Below, piece by piece: positions 17,559 through 27,128 of a DNA stretch of 64,000 nt (position 1 is its first letter; the number at the start of each line of letters is the position of its first letter). The notes beneath the pieces were generated by a model. It was not told where the DNA came from and made no database searches. It saw only the letters and a list, made by a program, of their open reading frames with translations. Location: the NCBI GenBank assembly GCA_964624235.1, contig CAZUXY010000019.1, positions 1 to 64,000 on the forward strand, given 5' to 3'. Source of the stretch: CAZUXY01 sp964624235 (GTDB lineage Bacteria > Spirochaetota > UBA4802 > UBA5368). A program made the position numbers and the translations under genes.

Positions 17559-20372
17559 CTATTTTTTCAAGACAGATTTTAGAAACGCGCCGGTATGAGA
17601 TCGCGGGTTTTTCAAGATTTGTTCCGGTGTACCCTCCGCGATCAGGTACCCTCCGGCATCCCCTCCCTCGGGTCCCAGGTCCAGTATCCAGTCGGCGTTT
17701 TTTATCACATCCAGGTTGTGTTCGATAACAATGACCGTGTTTCCCCGCTCAACCAGCGATTTCAGCACCTCCAGCAGCTTCTGTATATCCGCAAAGTGCA
17801 GCCCGGTGGTGGGTTCATCCAGAATATAGACGGTTTTCCCCGTCGCCCGCCTGGAGAGCTCGGTTGAAAGCTTCACCCTCTGGGCCTCCCCACCCGAAAG
17901 CGTTGTCGCCGGCTGTCCCAGCTTTATATAGCCCAGCCCCACCCTGTTGATGGTCTCGAGCTTCGACTGGACGGCCGGGATAGCGTCAAAAAACTCCAGG
18001 GCCTCGGCGGCGGTCATATCCAGTATTTCGTAGATGTTCTTTCCACGGTAGCGGACCTCCAGCGTCTCGTGGTTATAACGCTTGCCCTTGCACACCTCGC
18101 AGGTGACATAGACATCGGACAGAAAGTGCATCTCGATCCGTTTGATGCCGTCGCCCTCGCAGCTCTCGCAGCGTCCCCCGGGCACGTTGAAGGAAAACCT
18201 TCCCGCCCGGTATCCCCTGACCTTCGATTCGGGGAGTTTCGCAAAGAGATCGCGTATCGGCGTGAAAAGACCGGTGTAGGTCGCGGGATTGGACCGGGGG
18301 GTGCGCCCTATTGGGGACTGGTCGATGTCGATAACCTTATCGACGCACTCGACGCCCTTTATTGTATCGAACGCGCCCGGAAACTCCTTGGATTTCATGA
18401 TGAGGGAAGAAAGGGCCTTGTAAAGTATCTCGATCACCAGGGTGGATTTACCAGAGCCGGAAACGCCGGTCACACAGGTAAACACTCCCAGGGGGAATTT
18501 CACGTCAAGATTCTTCAGATTGTTTTCACGGGCGCCTGATAGTTCGATAAACCCTTTCGGTGTTCTCCTCTCTGAGGGGACCTCGATCGTCAGCGTTCCC
18601 GTGAGATACTGCCCGGTGAGGGAGTCCTTGTTGCGCTCGATTTCCTTAGGGGTCCCCTCCGCCACGACATACCCGCCGTCCAGTCCCGCCCCGGGCCCCA
18701 GGTCGACCACGTAATCGGCGCTGCGGATGGTCTCTTCGTCATGTTCCACGACGATGACGGTATTGCCGAGGTCCCTGAGGTACCTCAGGGTGTTCAAAAG
18801 CTTCTGGTTGTCCCGCTGGTGGAGCCCGATGCTCGGTTCATCCAGGATATAAAGCACGCCCATGAGGCTTGAGCCTATCTGTGTCGCCAGCCGTATGCGC
18901 TGGGCTTCGCCCCCCGAAAGGCTGCCGGCCGACCGGTCCAGGGTGAGGTACTCAATACCCACGTCTTTCAGGAATCTCAGCCTTTCACCTATTTCCTTGA
19001 GCACCTGCGAGGCGATTTTCATCTCGGTTTCGTTGAGTGTTATGGAAGCGAAGAAGTGGGTCGCCGATTTTATGGACATGGCCGTGATCTCGTTGATCGC
19101 ACGTTCAGCCACCCTCACATAAAGGCTTTCCACCCTCAGGCGTTTCCCCCCGCAGAGATCACAGGTCTGGTTCGACATGTAGCGTTCCATCCACATTCGC
19201 ATGTCTTCCGACCTGGTTTCGCGGTACCGGCGCTCGAGGTTGGGAATCACCCCCTCGAAGGAGCGTGAAAAATTGAACTCCCCGTCGTCTCTACGGATAT
19301 TGTAGCGGATCTTGGCGCCGCCCGAACCGTTGAGTATGATCTCCCTGACCTTTTTCGGCAGTTTCTTCCAGGGCGTGTGCGCGTCGAAACCGAAGTTTTT
19401 TTCCAGGGTTTGTATCTGTTCCAGGTACCAGTAGCTGGTGGTCTTTCCCCACACTTCAAGCACGCCGTCGTACAGCGATTTCTCCGTGTCGGACACGATG
19501 AGTTCGGGATCGAAGCGCATTATGAAACCCAGACCGCTGCATTTCGGGCATGCGCCGTAGGGACTGTTGAAGGAAAACATCCGCGGGGAAAGCTCCGGTA
19601 TGGATATGCCGCAATCGGGACATGAGAGGCTCGTGGAATAAAGCTTTTCATCGCCGTCTATGTCCACAATGACCAGCCCTTCGGCCAGTTCGATCGCGGT
19701 TTCGACGGAATCCGCCAACCGGGGGCGAACGCCGTCGCGGATTACAAGACGGTCCACGACGATCTCGATGCTGTGCTTTCGATTTTTATCGAGCCTGATC
19801 TCTTCATCGAGCGAACGGACCTCCCCGTCGACCCTCACCCGCACGAAACCGTCTTTACGGGCGGCGCCTATCCTGTCTTCGTGTTCCCCCTTCCTGCCTC
19901 TCACCACCGGCGCCATAATCTGGATGCGTGAGCCCTGATCCAGGGTCATGATGGATTCCACGATCTGGTCGACCGACTGGGACGATATCCTTTTTCCGCA
20001 CCGGTGGCAATAGGGAACGCCTATGCGTGCGTACAGCAGTCTCAGGTAGTCGTATATCTCGGTTACGGTCCCCACGGTGGAACGGGGATTGCGATGAGTG
20101 GTTTTCTGTTCAATGGAAATTGCCGGCGAAAGCCCGTCGATAAAATCCACATCGGGCTTTTCCATTACACCGAGAAACTGGCGGGCGTACGCCGACAGAG
20201 ACTCCACGTACCGTCTCTGTCCCTCGGCATAGATGGTATCGAACGCCAGGGATGATTTGCCCGACCCCGACAGACCGGTTATCACCACCAGCCGGTCCCG
20301 TGGCAGGTCGATAGAGATATTTTTTAGATTATGCTCCCGCGCACCCTTGATCCTGATGACCGGGAGACTCAT
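17559..20372 (-). CDS. uvrA: UvrABC system protein A
   Basis: UvrA is the damage-sensing ATPase of nucleotide excision repair. Both ABC modules are present: Walker A GLSGSGKSS near the start and GVSGSGKST near residue 640, each with its own signature (SLSGGEAQRIRLA and TLSGGEAQRVKLS) and Walker B (YILDEPSIGLH, YILDEPTTGLH); the zinc modules are CHRCGKR, CPDCG/CPKCSG and CESCEGDG … CEVCKG. The length, 937 residues from ATG 20372, is normal. The ATG overlaps the TGA of the upstream acidic zinc-ribbon gene in an ATGA arrangement, and has no other ribosome site, so its translation is probably coupled. Confidence 0.97.
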   Translation of the reverse strand: MSLPVIRIKGAREHNLKNISIDLPRDRLVVITGLSGSGKSSLAFDTIYAEGQRRYVESLSAYARQFLGVMEKPDVDFIDGLSPAISIEQKTTHRNPRSTVGTVTEIYDYLRLLYARIGVPYCHRCGKRISSQSVDQIVESIMTLDQGSRIQIMAPVVRGRKGEHEDRIGAARKDGFVRVRVDGEVRSLDEEIRLDKNRKHSIEIVVDRLVIRDGVRPRLADSVETAIELAEGLVIVDIDGDEKLYSTSLSCPDCGISIPELSPRMFSFNSPYGACPKCSGLGFIMRFDPELIVSDTEKSLYDGVLEVWGKTTSYWYLEQIQTLEKNFGFDAHTPWKKLPKKVREIILNGSGGAKIRYNIRRDDGEFNFSRSFEGVIPNLERRYRETRSEDMRMWMERYMSNQTCDLCGGKRLRVESLYVRVAERAINEITAMSIKSATHFFASITLNETEMKIASQVLKEIGERLRFLKDVGIEYLTLDRSAGSLSGGEAQRIRLATQIGSSLMGVLYILDEPSIGLHQRDNQKLLNTLRYLRDLGNTVIVVEHDEETIRSADYVVDLGPGAGLDGGYVVAEGTPKEIERNKDSLTGQYLTGTLTIEVPSERRTPKGFIELSGARENNLKNLDVKFPLGVFTCVTGVSGSGKSTLVIEILYKALSSLIMKSKEFPGAFDTIKGVECVDKVIDIDQSPIGRTPRSNPATYTGLFTPIRDLFAKLPESKVRGYRAGRFSFNVPGGRCESCEGDGIKRIEMHFLSDVYVTCEVCKGKRYNHETLEVRYRGKNIYEILDMTAAEALEFFDAIPAVQSKLETINRVGLGYIKLGQPATTLSGGEAQRVKLSTELSRRATGKTVYILDEPTTGLHFADIQKLLEVLKSLVERGNTVIVIEHNLDVIKNADWILDLGPEGGDAGGYLIAEGTPEQILKNPRSHTGAFLKSVLKK

Positions 20373-20701
20373 ATGAGGGTGATGTTGGTCGAACCGCACA
20401 TGGGACAGACGACGTCACGGTCTTCCTCCTCCTCGTCCAATTCGCGGGTTTTTATTACTACGTCTTCCCACCGGTAGTCGCAGTCCTCGCAGGCATAACT
20501 CACTTCAACCTTGCGTTTTTTGCCGCCTTCCCAGTCTTCCTCGTCTTCGGGCGCGTCTACCTCGCCCCCGGCGACCTCCTCAGCGGGCTCGTCTTCTTCC
20601 AGCTCTTCTTCGTCGATCAGTTCTTCCTCGTCGAAATGCTCCTCGTAGAACTCATCTTCGTAGACTTCGTCGTCGAATTCTTTTTCAAAAAAAACGCTCA
20701 T
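20369..20701 (-). CDS. Acidic protein with C-terminal zinc ribbon, coupled to uvrA
   Basis: From the ATG at 20701 the protein has 110 residues. The first two thirds are extremely acidic, dominated by Asp/Glu with tyrosines and phenylalanines (for example YEDEFYEEHFDEEELIDEE), and the last 45 residues carry two cysteine pairs, CEDC and CPMC, of a zinc ribbon. Such an acidic tail could mimic DNA or bind basic proteins. Translation is coupled to uvrA by an ATGA overlap, which suggests a role tied to repair or to UvrA dosage, though no family is known to me. The promoter for both genes is at 20762-20790. Confidence 0.75.
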   Translation of the reverse strand: MSVFFEKEFDDEVYEDEFYEEHFDEEELIDEEELEEDEPAEEVAGGEVDAPEDEEDWEGGKKRKVEVSYACEDCDYRWEDVVIKTRELDEEEEDRDVVCPMCGSTNITLI

Positions 20702-20761
20702 ACATTCACCCTGCAAGATTAAATGTAAAGCCGTATTAAAAATACCGCCTCATCATCTAAA

Positions 20762-20790
20762 AGAATACATCTTCCCCGCGACTATATCAA
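20762..20790 (-). promoter_or_regulatory. Sigma70-type promoter for the zinc-ribbon/uvrA unit
   Basis: On the - strand TTGATA (20790-20785), a 17-base spacer and TATTCT (20767-20762), about 60 bases upstream of the start at 20701. Confidence 0.5.
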
Positions 20791-21226
20791 AATTTTTAAA
20801 AACAGATTGCGCACTTCATCTGACAAATAAACGTTCCTTTTCCGGTATAAAGCGGTTTTCACGGTAAATCCCCTCTTTCGGGTCCCTGATAACCGGTTAT
20901 TTTCCTAATTCCCTGAAGCTTTTTATATGCGCACAGTACACCCTACAGGAACAACTTTATTTAAAGGGTGTTTTTTTTGTCAAATTAATTCACCCCCACA
21001 CGTTAATTTTCAATTTCCATGTTTGTAATACCGTAAGTACTATTTGCCGAATTTCATCACGAGGCAACTTTTTTTATAACGGGTTCACACGGGTTTTGCT
21101 CCGCGGCGCTGACCACTGGATCGGTTTTTTTTCAACACGCATGCGGGGATTATCGCCCGGTTTTTCAGCCTTTTGCTGAGGAACGGGCGATATTATCTCC
21201 TCTGCTTTCTCTTCCGGCCTTCAGGG
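20791..21226. other. Intergenic region, about 440 bp
   Basis: AT-richer than its surroundings, lying between the stop of a - strand gene to the right and the promoter of the zinc-ribbon gene. A + strand six-base stem with a 22-base loop before T8 (20938-20978) is the only hairpin-like element seen, and no gene upstream needs it. I see no coding frame that looks real. Confidence 0.4.
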
Positions 21227-22159
21227 TTATTTCCGCACTGGTGCTTTTTTATCGGAAGCGTCTTTGTTTTCTCGAGGAGCATGAGGGGGAGGAGTAACGG
21301 CGGTATCTCCAGGTTTTTTCGCTTCCACCGCTTTTCTGGTGGGAAGCCTTTCGGCGACAGTGTCGGAGGGAGGCTTCGGTTTCGTTTCGGGTTTTACTGC
21401 TTTTTTTACCGGCGGTTCCTTTTTCGGTTCAGGTTTTGCGGAGGGTTTCAACACGCCGGGCCGCGACGCTTTTTTCTTGGCCGCCGGTTTTTTCTCTTCC
21501 ACGATGACGGTTTTTACCGGTATCTTCGGCCGGTCTTTCCCGGGCGGCCGGTCAAGTATCACCGGCAGATCAAACCGGTCGGTCACCACGGCGTCCCATA
21601 CCCCCCAGAATCCAGGGGAAGCCGCGTGCTCGCGGAAAAGCACCACCACCCTGCCGGCCTGCCCCAGGTCGAAGGGAATATCCAGTACGTATGGCGCCCC
21701 CGAATCGGGGAGTTCATTGAATACCAGTTCTTTCACCACCCGGCCGTTCATGCTGATCTCTAGTCGCGAGTCAATGCCCGCCCGCTCACCCCGGCGGAAC
21801 CTGACGAAATCCAGCCACAGCCGGTACCGTCCCTCGCGCCGCAGACCGGTTATGGTCAGGGCGGACCCGTAGCGCGCGACAAACCTGGCCCTGCCGTCCA
21901 CCACCGGCCCCGCGTCGTCGATCAAATATATGCCGCGGCTCTTCCCCCAGTTGTAGATCTCGTCCCTCCCCATAAGAGGACCCCAACCGGCGAAGAGATC
22001 GCCGTCGGCAGTCCCGGCATGGAACACCAGCGGAAATACCACACCCTCGGTCCCGACCGGCGGCGCCGGGTCCTTTTTTACGGTCTGGTCCGCCGCGTAT
22101 GAGGAAAGTCCCAGAAAAAGCGTCAATATCAGCGGGGACGCCATTGATGGTTTTTTCAT
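21227..22159 (-). CDS. Secreted protein with galactose-binding-like domain and Lys/Pro-rich tail
   Basis: After a signal peptide (about 1-25) comes a beta-sandwich of about 160 residues (about 55-215) with GRYRLWLDFVRFRRGER, ISMNGRVVKELVF and VVVLFREHAASPGFWGVWDA, the style of carbohydrate- or ligand-binding jelly rolls. The last 100 residues are low-complexity Lys/Pro/Ala (PSAKPEPKKEPPVKKAVKPE), like the extended linkers of periplasm-spanning proteins. The start is ATG 22159 behind GGTGA rather than the GTG at 22168. I do not recognise the family; a role in holding or spanning the wall is a guess. Confidence 0.65.
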   Translation of the reverse strand: MKKPSMASPLILTLFLGLSSYAADQTVKKDPAPPVGTEGVVFPLVFHAGTADGDLFAGWGPLMGRDEIYNWGKSRGIYLIDDAGPVVDGRARFVARYGSALTITGLRREGRYRLWLDFVRFRRGERAGIDSRLEISMNGRVVKELVFNELPDSGAPYVLDIPFDLGQAGRVVVLFREHAASPGFWGVWDAVVTDRFDLPVILDRPPGKDRPKIPVKTVIVEEKKPAAKKKASRPGVLKPSAKPEPKKEPPVKKAVKPETKPKPPSDTVAERLPTRKAVEAKKPGDTAVTPPPHAPRENKDASDKKAPVRK

Positions 22160-22383
22160 CGGTTTCACCGTATCATTTCAGTCACTTCATACTAAACTTC
22201 ATATTTTAAATCCATCATTTTTTTGCCGAACCGGCGGTGTCTTTTGTAACGGAATCGTACATGAAACGGAACTAGTTATTGTTGAAGCACTCTACGGTAT
22301 TTAATGCTGTCACGGATCCAGGGCGGCAGGTATGCCATGCCTTTTACCGACCCGCTTGGAAATGAATTCGATCTATAAATTTG

Positions 22384-22412
22384 TTGACTCCCATAAACTG
22401 TTGTTTTATTTT
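22384..22412 (+). promoter_or_regulatory. Candidate promoter for the lipoprotein gene
   Basis: TTGACT (22384-22389), 17-base spacer and TATTTT (22407-22412). It stands about 75 bases before the ATG at 22486. Confidence 0.4.
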
Positions 22413-22485
22413 TATTGGAGAATTACTTTGTATAACTAAACCGGCAATTACACGTATAGTTGTTCCACTATCGCAGGAGGAAACC

Positions 22486-22812
22486 ATGAAAAAGAGAGGA
22501 TTGCTATTGATGATTCTGTTCGGTGCGGCCCTGATGATCGGCTGCGGGGCGAATACCGCGGAACTGGCGTTTAAGAACGGTCATGACACTGCCACATTAT
22601 CTAATATCATTTGGGAATCGGAAAACAAAACCTGGACTGGCCCATACAATACTGATCAAACTACGGAGTCTAAAGAAGTTTCAGATTTGAACAGTTCCGT
22701 TATATGTACCTGGTCAGACGTAGGTACTGGAGCTGCATACTTCCCTGAAACAAATTCCAACTCCCTTTCATTGAATCCAGGCGAATCTTATGTATATACA
22801 ATCACACATTAG
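22486..22812 (+). CDS. Small putative lipoprotein
   Basis: This 108-residue protein has a lipoprotein signal: KKRG, a hydrophobic run and LMIGC with the lipidated cysteine at residue 20. The remainder is a polar, Thr/Asn/Ser-rich domain with a probable beta fold (NIIWESENKTWTG, then GESYVYTITH). The frame is open further upstream, but GGAGG stands ten bases before the ATG at 22486, and the signal peptide begins there. The base composition is a little more AT-rich than its neighbours. The next gene follows 41 bases later on the same strand; function unknown. Confidence 0.7.
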   Translation: MKKRGLLLMILFGAALMIGCGANTAELAFKNGHDTATLSNIIWESENKTWTGPYNTDQTTESKEVSDLNSSVICTWSDVGTGAAYFPETNSNSLSLNPGESYVYTITH

Positions 22813-22853
22813 GCATCAGGGAGTCTTTAATTTAAAATGGAATAAGGTACTAT

Positions 22854-23576
22854 ATGAAAAAAGGAATACTCCTCAGCCTGACCGCACTGTTCATCATAAG
22901 CACCCCTCTTGCTTCACAAGAATCAAAAAGCACTTCAAAATGGGTGACTGTGGCCGGGTACTGGCAGACGCGGGTAGACCGCAAAGAAGCGTACGTAACT
23001 GAAAACGTGGGCAAAACGCTGAACCTGGGCTACAGCGACCTCATCAACCGCAACGCGCTGATCACCCGCGACACGCTGAAGGAATACACGGCGATCAGGG
23101 CGGACATGGTCATCGACAATCCCCGAAAGATGCCGGTGTCGGTGGGCCTTTTTTTCGGTGAAAAGGCGCAGACCGATTTTTACGCGTTCCGGTTCGAAGG
23201 CAATGAAAAATGTATCAATAAAATACTACTGGTCAGATCAAAGGTCAAAGACACCACCCTCCCCTCCATGGCCAAGTGGAATTTCACCGTCACCGAAGAG
23301 GCCACCCTCGAGATATCTCTCCCCTACGGCAAAAAAATGGAGGTGAACGTCGAAACCGACGGTAAAAAAATCACCCTCTATCTTGACGGGAAAAAGGTGC
23401 TGAAACACCGGGCCGACGAACGGGTCGATTCAGGGCGCATCGGCTTCAGCAACCGCCACGCCCGGCCCCGCATCGCGAACCTCAGGGTGTACAACGATAA
23501 ATCGGTGGTGTTCGCGGACGACTTCAGGGGGGATTCCATCTCTCGTTTCATCATAAAACGGCAACCGGCACGGTAA
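22854..23576 (+). CDS. Exported concanavalin-A-like (DUF1080-style) protein
   Basis: A 240-residue protein with a signal peptide (1-22) and one beta-rich domain. The pattern KGxLxxY … VDSGRIGFSNRHARPRIANLRVY … VVFADDFRGD is that of jelly-roll/concanavalin-A domains such as DUF1080 (3-ketodisaccharide hydrolase-like) and LamG, which bind or hydrolyse glycans. No catalytic acid can be assigned. It follows the small lipoprotein gene and may be co-transcribed; 15 bases later a convergent gene ends. Confidence 0.65.
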   Translation: MKKGILLSLTALFIISTPLASQESKSTSKWVTVAGYWQTRVDRKEAYVTENVGKTLNLGYSDLINRNALITRDTLKEYTAIRADMVIDNPRKMPVSVGLFFGEKAQTDFYAFRFEGNEKCINKILLVRSKVKDTTLPSMAKWNFTVTEEATLEISLPYGKKMEVNVETDGKKITLYLDGKKVLKHRADERVDSGRIGFSNRHARPRIANLRVYNDKSVVFADDFRGDSISRFIIKRQPAR

Positions 23577-23591
23577 TATAAAACGATCGAT

Positions 23592-24161
23592 TTATTTAAT
23601 CAAACGCATCACCGCGTCAGGGCTCAGGTTGGAAATGCTGTGTATCGACCCGCTGCCCGTCTTTGAGAAAGCAGACTCGACATTCTTCATGACATTGCCC
23701 ACCCTCTCGGTGGAGGCCATCATGCTGGCCATGATGTTTTCCACCTCAACCTGGAGTTTGGTGAGTTTGTTGATATCGCCGGTGATGAGGCCGTTGATCC
23801 TGTCCATTTTCGTCTGGAGAATGGATGGCGTGAGGGTGTCGCCCGTATAGTCGTACAGCACCTTATGCCCCTCGAATGTCACCTCGTCCATTATCCTCGA
23901 GAGGTTCAATCCGCCCTTCCCTACATCCTCGGCCAGCCGGTTGATGCCCTCACGGACTATCTGGTTTCTGGTGAGGGAGGTCTGTATCTCGCGCAGTTCT
24001 TTCTGTATGCCGTCCAGCCGGGTGTTGAGGCGGTTTTCAATCTTAACCGTATCGGCCTTCAACTCTCCCCGGTCTTTTCTTTCGAGGGAATCCTCTTCGA
24101 CCTGTCGCTGGTTGTGTATCTTTTTCGCTGATCCGAGCAGCCCGTCGATTGAAACCTTCAT
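23592..24161 (-). CDS. Coiled-coil protein of unknown function
   Basis: A 189-residue protein with no signal peptide. Residues about 20-75 form a long helix with a coiled-coil pattern (KIENRLNTRLDGIQKELREIQ), and two further helices follow (about 125-165, QVEVENIMASMMASTERVG). The C-terminal end is polar. GGAGG precedes the ATG by five bases, and a good promoter lies at 24216-24244. I do not recognise the family; small helical cytoplasmic proteins like this occur among structural adaptors. Confidence 0.6.
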   Translation of the reverse strand: MKVSIDGLLGSAKKIHNQRQVEEDSLERKDRGELKADTVKIENRLNTRLDGIQKELREIQTSLTRNQIVREGINRLAEDVGKGGLNLSRIMDEVTFEGHKVLYDYTGDTLTPSILQTKMDRINGLITGDINKLTKLQVEVENIMASMMASTERVGNVMKNVESAFSKTGSGSIHSISNLSPDAVMRLIK

Positions 24162-24215
24162 GATTCACCCTCCATTGCGTGCGGCGATTCCGGTACCGAT
24201 ACTGCTTTTGATGCT

Positions 24216-24244
24216 ACAATAAAACAGAAAACTTTTTTTGTCAA
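24216..24244 (-). promoter_or_regulatory. Promoter for the coiled-coil gene
   Basis: On the - strand TTGACA (24244-24239), 17-base spacer, TATTGT (24221-24216); about 55 bases before the start codon at 24161. Confidence 0.55.
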
Positions 24245-24368
24245 ACAAATATTACCATGCGACATAATAGATTAAGTTTGCGTTAACACATCATCCACCC
24301 GGAGCGTATTTTCAACCGGTCGCACGCATTCTCTTCCCGTGTCCCGTTATTTTAAAAACACCTTACGG

Positions 24369-27128
24369 CTATTGCACCCCGACGGTCTTCTTTTCGGCCT
24401 TCTCCATTCGCAGGGAGAGCACCCTGGACACGCCCGGTTCTTCCATGGTGACCCCGTAAATCGACTGGCCTATGCTCATGGTCTTCTTGTTGTGGGTGAC
24501 GATAACGAACTGCGAGTTGCGGGAAAACTGCTGCATCATTTTAACAAACCTGCCTATGTTCTCCTCGTCCAGCGGCGCGTCGATCTCGTCCAGAAAGCAG
24601 AAGGGCGACGGCTTTACCATGTAGGTCGCGAAGAGCAGGGCCGTCGCGGTCAGCGCGCGCTCGCCGCCCGACAATAGGTTGATGTTCTTGAGCTTTTTAC
24701 CGGGGGGCCTCACGAAAATCTCGATGCCGCTCTCCAGTATGTTTTCAGGTTCGGTGAGTTCGAGCGACGCGTTGCCTCCCTCGAACAGCTGTTTGAATAT
24801 CTCGGAAAAATTTTTCTGAATCTCCTTGAAGGTGGAAAGCAGCATCTCCACGGATGTTTTATTGATGTCCTGGATCACCGAGAGTATATCCTCCCTGGCC
24901 TTCTCGATGTCCTTGCGCTGATCGATGTAATATTCGAACCGTTTCTTGAGATCGCGGTATTCCTCGATGGCCAGGTTGTTTATGGGCCCCAGTTCCTGTA
25001 TCCGTTTTTTCAGGTCCTGAATGTTATGCTGTATGCCGGCAAGCTGCGATTCGTCGAGGGTGACATCTTTCATCTCGCCGGCCTTTTTCTCGTATTCCGT
25101 CCAGATGTATTCTTCAATGCTGTTCAGTTTGAAACCGGTCTCCATCAGGGACTTCTCATGTTCGCTTATACGCTCGATGAGTTTTTTCAGCTGATCGCTT
25201 TCCTTCCTGGTAACATCTTTCCTCCGCTGGATACGTTTCTCCACCTCGTTCCGCCTGTCGGTGGAGTCCGTAATGCTCTTTTTCAGGTTCTCGCTCTTTT
25301 CGTTGAAATCGATAAGGCTTGCTTCCCATTCTCCTATTTCTTTCTCCAGGTTTTCAATGATCCGGTCTGACCGCGCCATGTCCTCATTGTAATGCCCAAT
25401 CTGCCGCTGGACATCCATGACCTGCTGTTCCAGGGATTTGATGTGCTTTTCCGTCCAATCCCGCTCGGTCTCGTTGCGCGACAGGTCCTTTTCTATCTTC
25501 ATTATCATGGAATTGATGTTTTCCAGTTCGGTCTGGTCTTCATCTATCTTTCTTTCCAGTTCGCCGATCTCGTGGCTGAGTTCGTAGTTTAAGCTCTCCA
25601 TCTCCCTGATGCTCCGGTCGAGCTGTTCCTTCTCGGCGTGGACCCCGGTTTTATCGAAGAGTATGGATCTGAACCCGTCTTCGAAACTCTCGAAGAGCAC
25701 TATATCGCCGCGCAGGCCGCGTAGATCTATCGACAGCAGCGCCATGCGCGCATCATCGACATTATTCGCTTCTATGAGCCTGAGCGCATCCGCCAGGACC
25801 TTCTCCAGCGATGTCAGCGTTTCATCGATGCGGTCCCTCACTCTTTTGCGTTCCTCCTCCGAGCCGGAGAGTTCCGCCTTGCGCCGCTCGATGGCGTCGA
25901 TAAGTCGTTTTATCACTTTCTCCAGTGTGCCCCTGAGGGTTTCGATTTTACCGTCATTTTCTTTTATCGATTTCCGGTCAGATTCTATTCTGTCACGCGA
26001 GTCGCTGATCGAACGGATTTTTCGTTTACGCATCTCGAATATGTTCTGCAAACGTTCCCGGTCTTCCTTTATTTTCTTTCCGATCTCGACCCCGGCCTCC
26101 CGGCTGCGCTTCATGTCCGCCTGGAGCCGCTCAAGGTTCCTGCCGCGCTCATCGATGTTCTTCTGGATACCCGTCTTTCGCTGGCGGTGCTCCTCTATCA
26201 GCCTGCGGTTCTTTTCGGTCCTGGAATCTATATCCTCAACCTTGATGCGGTAGGTATGGAGCTTCTTGTCCAGTTCAAAGAGTTCGAGCTGTATGTCGTT
26301 TTTGTACTTTTCGTCCTTTTCATTCTCCGACGTGATCTTCGACATCCTGGCCGACAACGCTTCCCTTTCATTTTTCAGACGCTCTTCATCCAGCCGCTGC
26401 TTTTCTTTTTTCCTGCTGAGTTCGTTGAACCGTATAAGATTGAGTTTGATATCGTTTTCTTTCAATTCCGCGACCAGGGTGAAATACACCTTTGTTTTTT
26501 CCGCCTGCTTTGCTTTAAGGTCTTTTTCCCTTTCAATTTCCTTTATTATATCATTGATCCGTTCAAGATTGGCGCCGGTCTCTTCAAGTTTCTTCAGGGA
26601 TTCTTTTTTCTGAAATTTATACCGTGAAACGCCTGCCGCCTCTTCGAAGATGTACCTGCGGTCCTCCGCCCTGGTGGAGAGGATCATGTCGATCTTGCCC
26701 TGTTCCATCACCGAATAGGCCGATTTACCTATTCCGGTGTCCATGAACAGCTGTTCGATATCTTTGAGTCTTACAGGTGATTTGTTGATCAGGTATTCCG
26801 ATTCCCCGTCGCGAAACACCCTCCGCGCGACCGTCACCGCATCCGAATCCAGCGACAGTATCCTGTTGCTGTTGTCTATGGTAAGGGACACTTCGGCAAG
26901 GGAAAGGGGTTTGCGTCCGTCGGTACCGGTGAAGATGATGTCTTCCATCTTCTCACCGCGGATGTTCTTTGCCTGTTTCTCGCCCAGCACCCATTTGATG
27001 GCATCGACGATATTGGATTTGCCGCAGCCGTTGGGCCCCACGATTACGGTTATCCCGGGTTCGAATATAACCTGGGTTTTGTCCGCAAAGGACTTGAACC
27101 CGAATATGTCCATCGATTTAAGGAACAT
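24369..27128 (-). CDS. smc: Chromosome segregation protein SMC, short form
   Basis: SMC is the ATPase core of the condensin that compacts and separates chromosomes. The ATP head is complete: Walker A GPNGCGKSN (31-39), the signature LLSGGERAL (818-826) and Walker B FCFLDEIDAPLDE (843-855). The two coiled-coil arms run about 170-445 and 500-770. At 919 residues it is about 270 shorter than B. subtilis SMC (about 1186), and the stretch between the arms (about 445-500) is only some 55 residues and does not show the canonical hinge with its conserved glycines. This short, hinge-poor form resembles what I recall for spirochaete SMC (for example the Borrelia P115 protein). ScpA/ScpB are not in the window. 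Confidence 0.88.
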   Translation of the reverse strand: MFLKSMDIFGFKSFADKTQVIFEPGITVIVGPNGCGKSNIVDAIKWVLGEKQAKNIRGEKMEDIIFTGTDGRKPLSLAEVSLTIDNSNRILSLDSDAVTVARRVFRDGESEYLINKSPVRLKDIEQLFMDTGIGKSAYSVMEQGKIDMILSTRAEDRRYIFEEAAGVSRYKFQKKESLKKLEETGANLERINDIIKEIEREKDLKAKQAEKTKVYFTLVAELKENDIKLNLIRFNELSRKKEKQRLDEERLKNEREALSARMSKITSENEKDEKYKNDIQLELFELDKKLHTYRIKVEDIDSRTEKNRRLIEEHRQRKTGIQKNIDERGRNLERLQADMKRSREAGVEIGKKIKEDRERLQNIFEMRKRKIRSISDSRDRIESDRKSIKENDGKIETLRGTLEKVIKRLIDAIERRKAELSGSEEERKRVRDRIDETLTSLEKVLADALRLIEANNVDDARMALLSIDLRGLRGDIVLFESFEDGFRSILFDKTGVHAEKEQLDRSIREMESLNYELSHEIGELERKIDEDQTELENINSMIMKIEKDLSRNETERDWTEKHIKSLEQQVMDVQRQIGHYNEDMARSDRIIENLEKEIGEWEASLIDFNEKSENLKKSITDSTDRRNEVEKRIQRRKDVTRKESDQLKKLIERISEHEKSLMETGFKLNSIEEYIWTEYEKKAGEMKDVTLDESQLAGIQHNIQDLKKRIQELGPINNLAIEEYRDLKKRFEYYIDQRKDIEKAREDILSVIQDINKTSVEMLLSTFKEIQKNFSEIFKQLFEGGNASLELTEPENILESGIEIFVRPPGKKLKNINLLSGGERALTATALLFATYMVKPSPFCFLDEIDAPLDEENIGRFVKMMQQFSRNSQFVIVTHNKKTMSIGQSIYGVTMEEPGVSRVLSLRMEKAEKKTVGVQ

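Noticed and set aside
20938..20978. Stem ACACCC/GGGTGT followed by eight Ts
   Set aside because: Only six base pairs with a 22-base loop and no gene on the + strand upstream to terminate.
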